A stretch of 33,364 nt of DNA from Gonium pectorale. Lineage: Eukaryota > Chlorophyta > Chlorophyceae > Chlamydomonadales > Volvocaceae. Under the pieces are notes generated by a model. That model was not told the DNA's origin and did no database searches. It worked only from the letters and a program-made list of their open reading frames with translations. The stretch's first letter is position 1, and each line of letters begins with the position of its first letter. The DNA lies in NCBI GenBank assembly GCA_001584585.1, contig LSYV01000007.1, forward strand, positions 2,548,330 through 2,581,693. Direction: 5' to 3'. Below are positions 32,601-33,364 of this stretch, piece by piece. A program made the position numbers and the translations under genes.

Positions 32601-33229
32601 TGCCGGCCACACACCCAGCGGCGGGGCGAGCGCACGCGTAGAACTACTAGGTGGGGGCGCGCGGAGAGGTGAAGGGGGGGCGGGTAGGCGCGCGGTGTCG
32701 ACCCCGCAGGCGAGCGGGCTGCGCCGGGAGCTGGGCAGCGGCCCCCTCCTCGTATCTGCCTCCCCACGAACCGTTGTGAGCCTACACAGGTGGGTGGCGC
32801 AGGGCCACAGTCCCTCCCCCCGTATGTGGCTGTGCTCCCCGCCTCAACCCAGCCCCGCGTTCGAGAAGTTTGTGCAACTCCGGCCTCAACCCCAAGGGGG
32901 GACTGCGGCTGGATGCAAGTGGCTTTTCGTCCAGCACATGACCACCACCACCCCTCGGTCGGTCCGTGGCCCCGTGTCTCCCCTCCGCCTCCCACCCCTC
33001 GTGTCCCTCGATTGTTCGAATGATGTTGAGTGCCCAGCCCGTGAAGATCAAGTCCTGTCCCTCAGAAACCCACCGTTTCCACCCTCCTCTGCCCCTTCTC
33101 GCACCCGCTCGCGCCCCACAGGACACTGTTCGCGCGCTGCTGGTCAACTCTGACGGCACCACGCTGCTGAGCGGCGCCAGCGACGGCAGCATCAAGCTGT
33201 GGGACGTGGGCATGCAGCGATGCGTGCAG
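29643..33229 (+). CDS. WDR48: WDR48/UAF1-type WD40-repeat protein, 3' end beyond window
   Basis: Exons: 29643-29720, 29822-29910, 31228-31376, 31690-31811, 32152-32499, 33122-33229, then an intron running off the window. Phases agree (0,2,1,0,0,0), giving 298 residues so far. WDR48 is the WD40 cofactor that activates USP1/USP12/USP46-type deubiquitinases; a homologue exists in land plants. The order of blades matches it closely: RKVSIVFRH at the N-terminus, [57 protein letters not shown] with [49 protein letters not shown], and [30 protein letters not shown] Gly/Ser/Pro/Ala insert of about 55 residues sits between blades in exon 5. The second intron (29911-31227) uses a GC donor. The ATG chosen is the first in frame before the conserved KVSIVFRH segment. 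Confidence 0.9.
29911..31227 (+). other. GC-AG intron of the WDR48-type gene
   Basis: The exon ends GTCAAGAG and the intron begins GCAAGT; the acceptor is CCGGCAG before ATGGGAC. Joining the two gives codons V-K-R-W-D-V, exactly the conserved end of the WD40 blade. Using the nearest GT instead shifts the frame. The intron is 1.3 kb, the longest in this gene's visible part. Confidence 0.8.
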
Positions 33230-33364
33230 GTGCGGGCGGGGGCGCGCCGGGGGGGGGGCGGGGGGGGGCGGGCGGGGGTAAAGGGAGGGGGTGGGGCGGA
33301 AGGCGGCGTCGGCCGTCCGTGCTGCCGCCCTCGCGCCCGCCCTGCACCCCCCTCCTCGCGTGGC

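Overview
The window reads as nuclear DNA of a volvocine green alga (Chlamydomonas/Volvox/Gonium type; inferred, no species assigned). The grounds are high GC, genes split by many short GT-AG introns, long Ser-Pro and Pro-Pro-Ser-Pro tracts like those of algal cell-wall and surface glycoproteins, Ala/Gly/Ser-rich low-complexity inserts inside conserved proteins, and TGTAA-type polyadenylation candidates. No bacterial, organellar or viral gene organisation was seen. I rebuilt five gene models by hand from splice-site phase and protein resemblance; introns were not checked against transcripts.

Layout. (1) 1-8930, +: the 3' part of a very large single-pass surface protein. An SP-rich stalk is followed by a module carrying an Asp/Asn-Gly loop, three tandem copies of a two-exon repeat, a PPSPEP stalk, a second copy of the first module, one membrane helix and a roughly 500-residue low-complexity tail. 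(2) 8931-11752: no gene recognised. (3) 11753-14564, -: complete COP9 signalosome subunit 7 (CSN7) gene, seven exons. (4) 14565-16103: intergenic. (5) 16104-20809, -: secreted multicopper oxidase gene, eight exons, with two of the usual copper-ligand histidines replaced. (6) 20810-24772: 4 kb without a convincing gene, holding a foldback element, a short perfect palindrome and some coding-like fragments. (7) 24773-27698, -: five-exon gene for an unrecognised protein with a signal peptide and one membrane helix. (8) 27699-29642: divergent intergenic region. (9) 29643 to the window end, +: first six exons of a WDR48/UAF1-type WD40 gene, including a GC-AG intron; the gene continues beyond the window.

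The genes do not form a pathway or cluster. CSN7 (cullin deneddylation) and WDR48 (deubiquitinase cofactor) both belong to ubiquitin-type regulation but are about 15 kb apart and look coincidental. The surface protein, the oxidase and the unknown membrane protein all enter the secretory route. The most unusual items are the surface protein, with its exon-duplicated ectodomain flanked by two copies of another module, and the multicopper oxidase, with an intact type-1 copper site but an altered trinuclear cluster.
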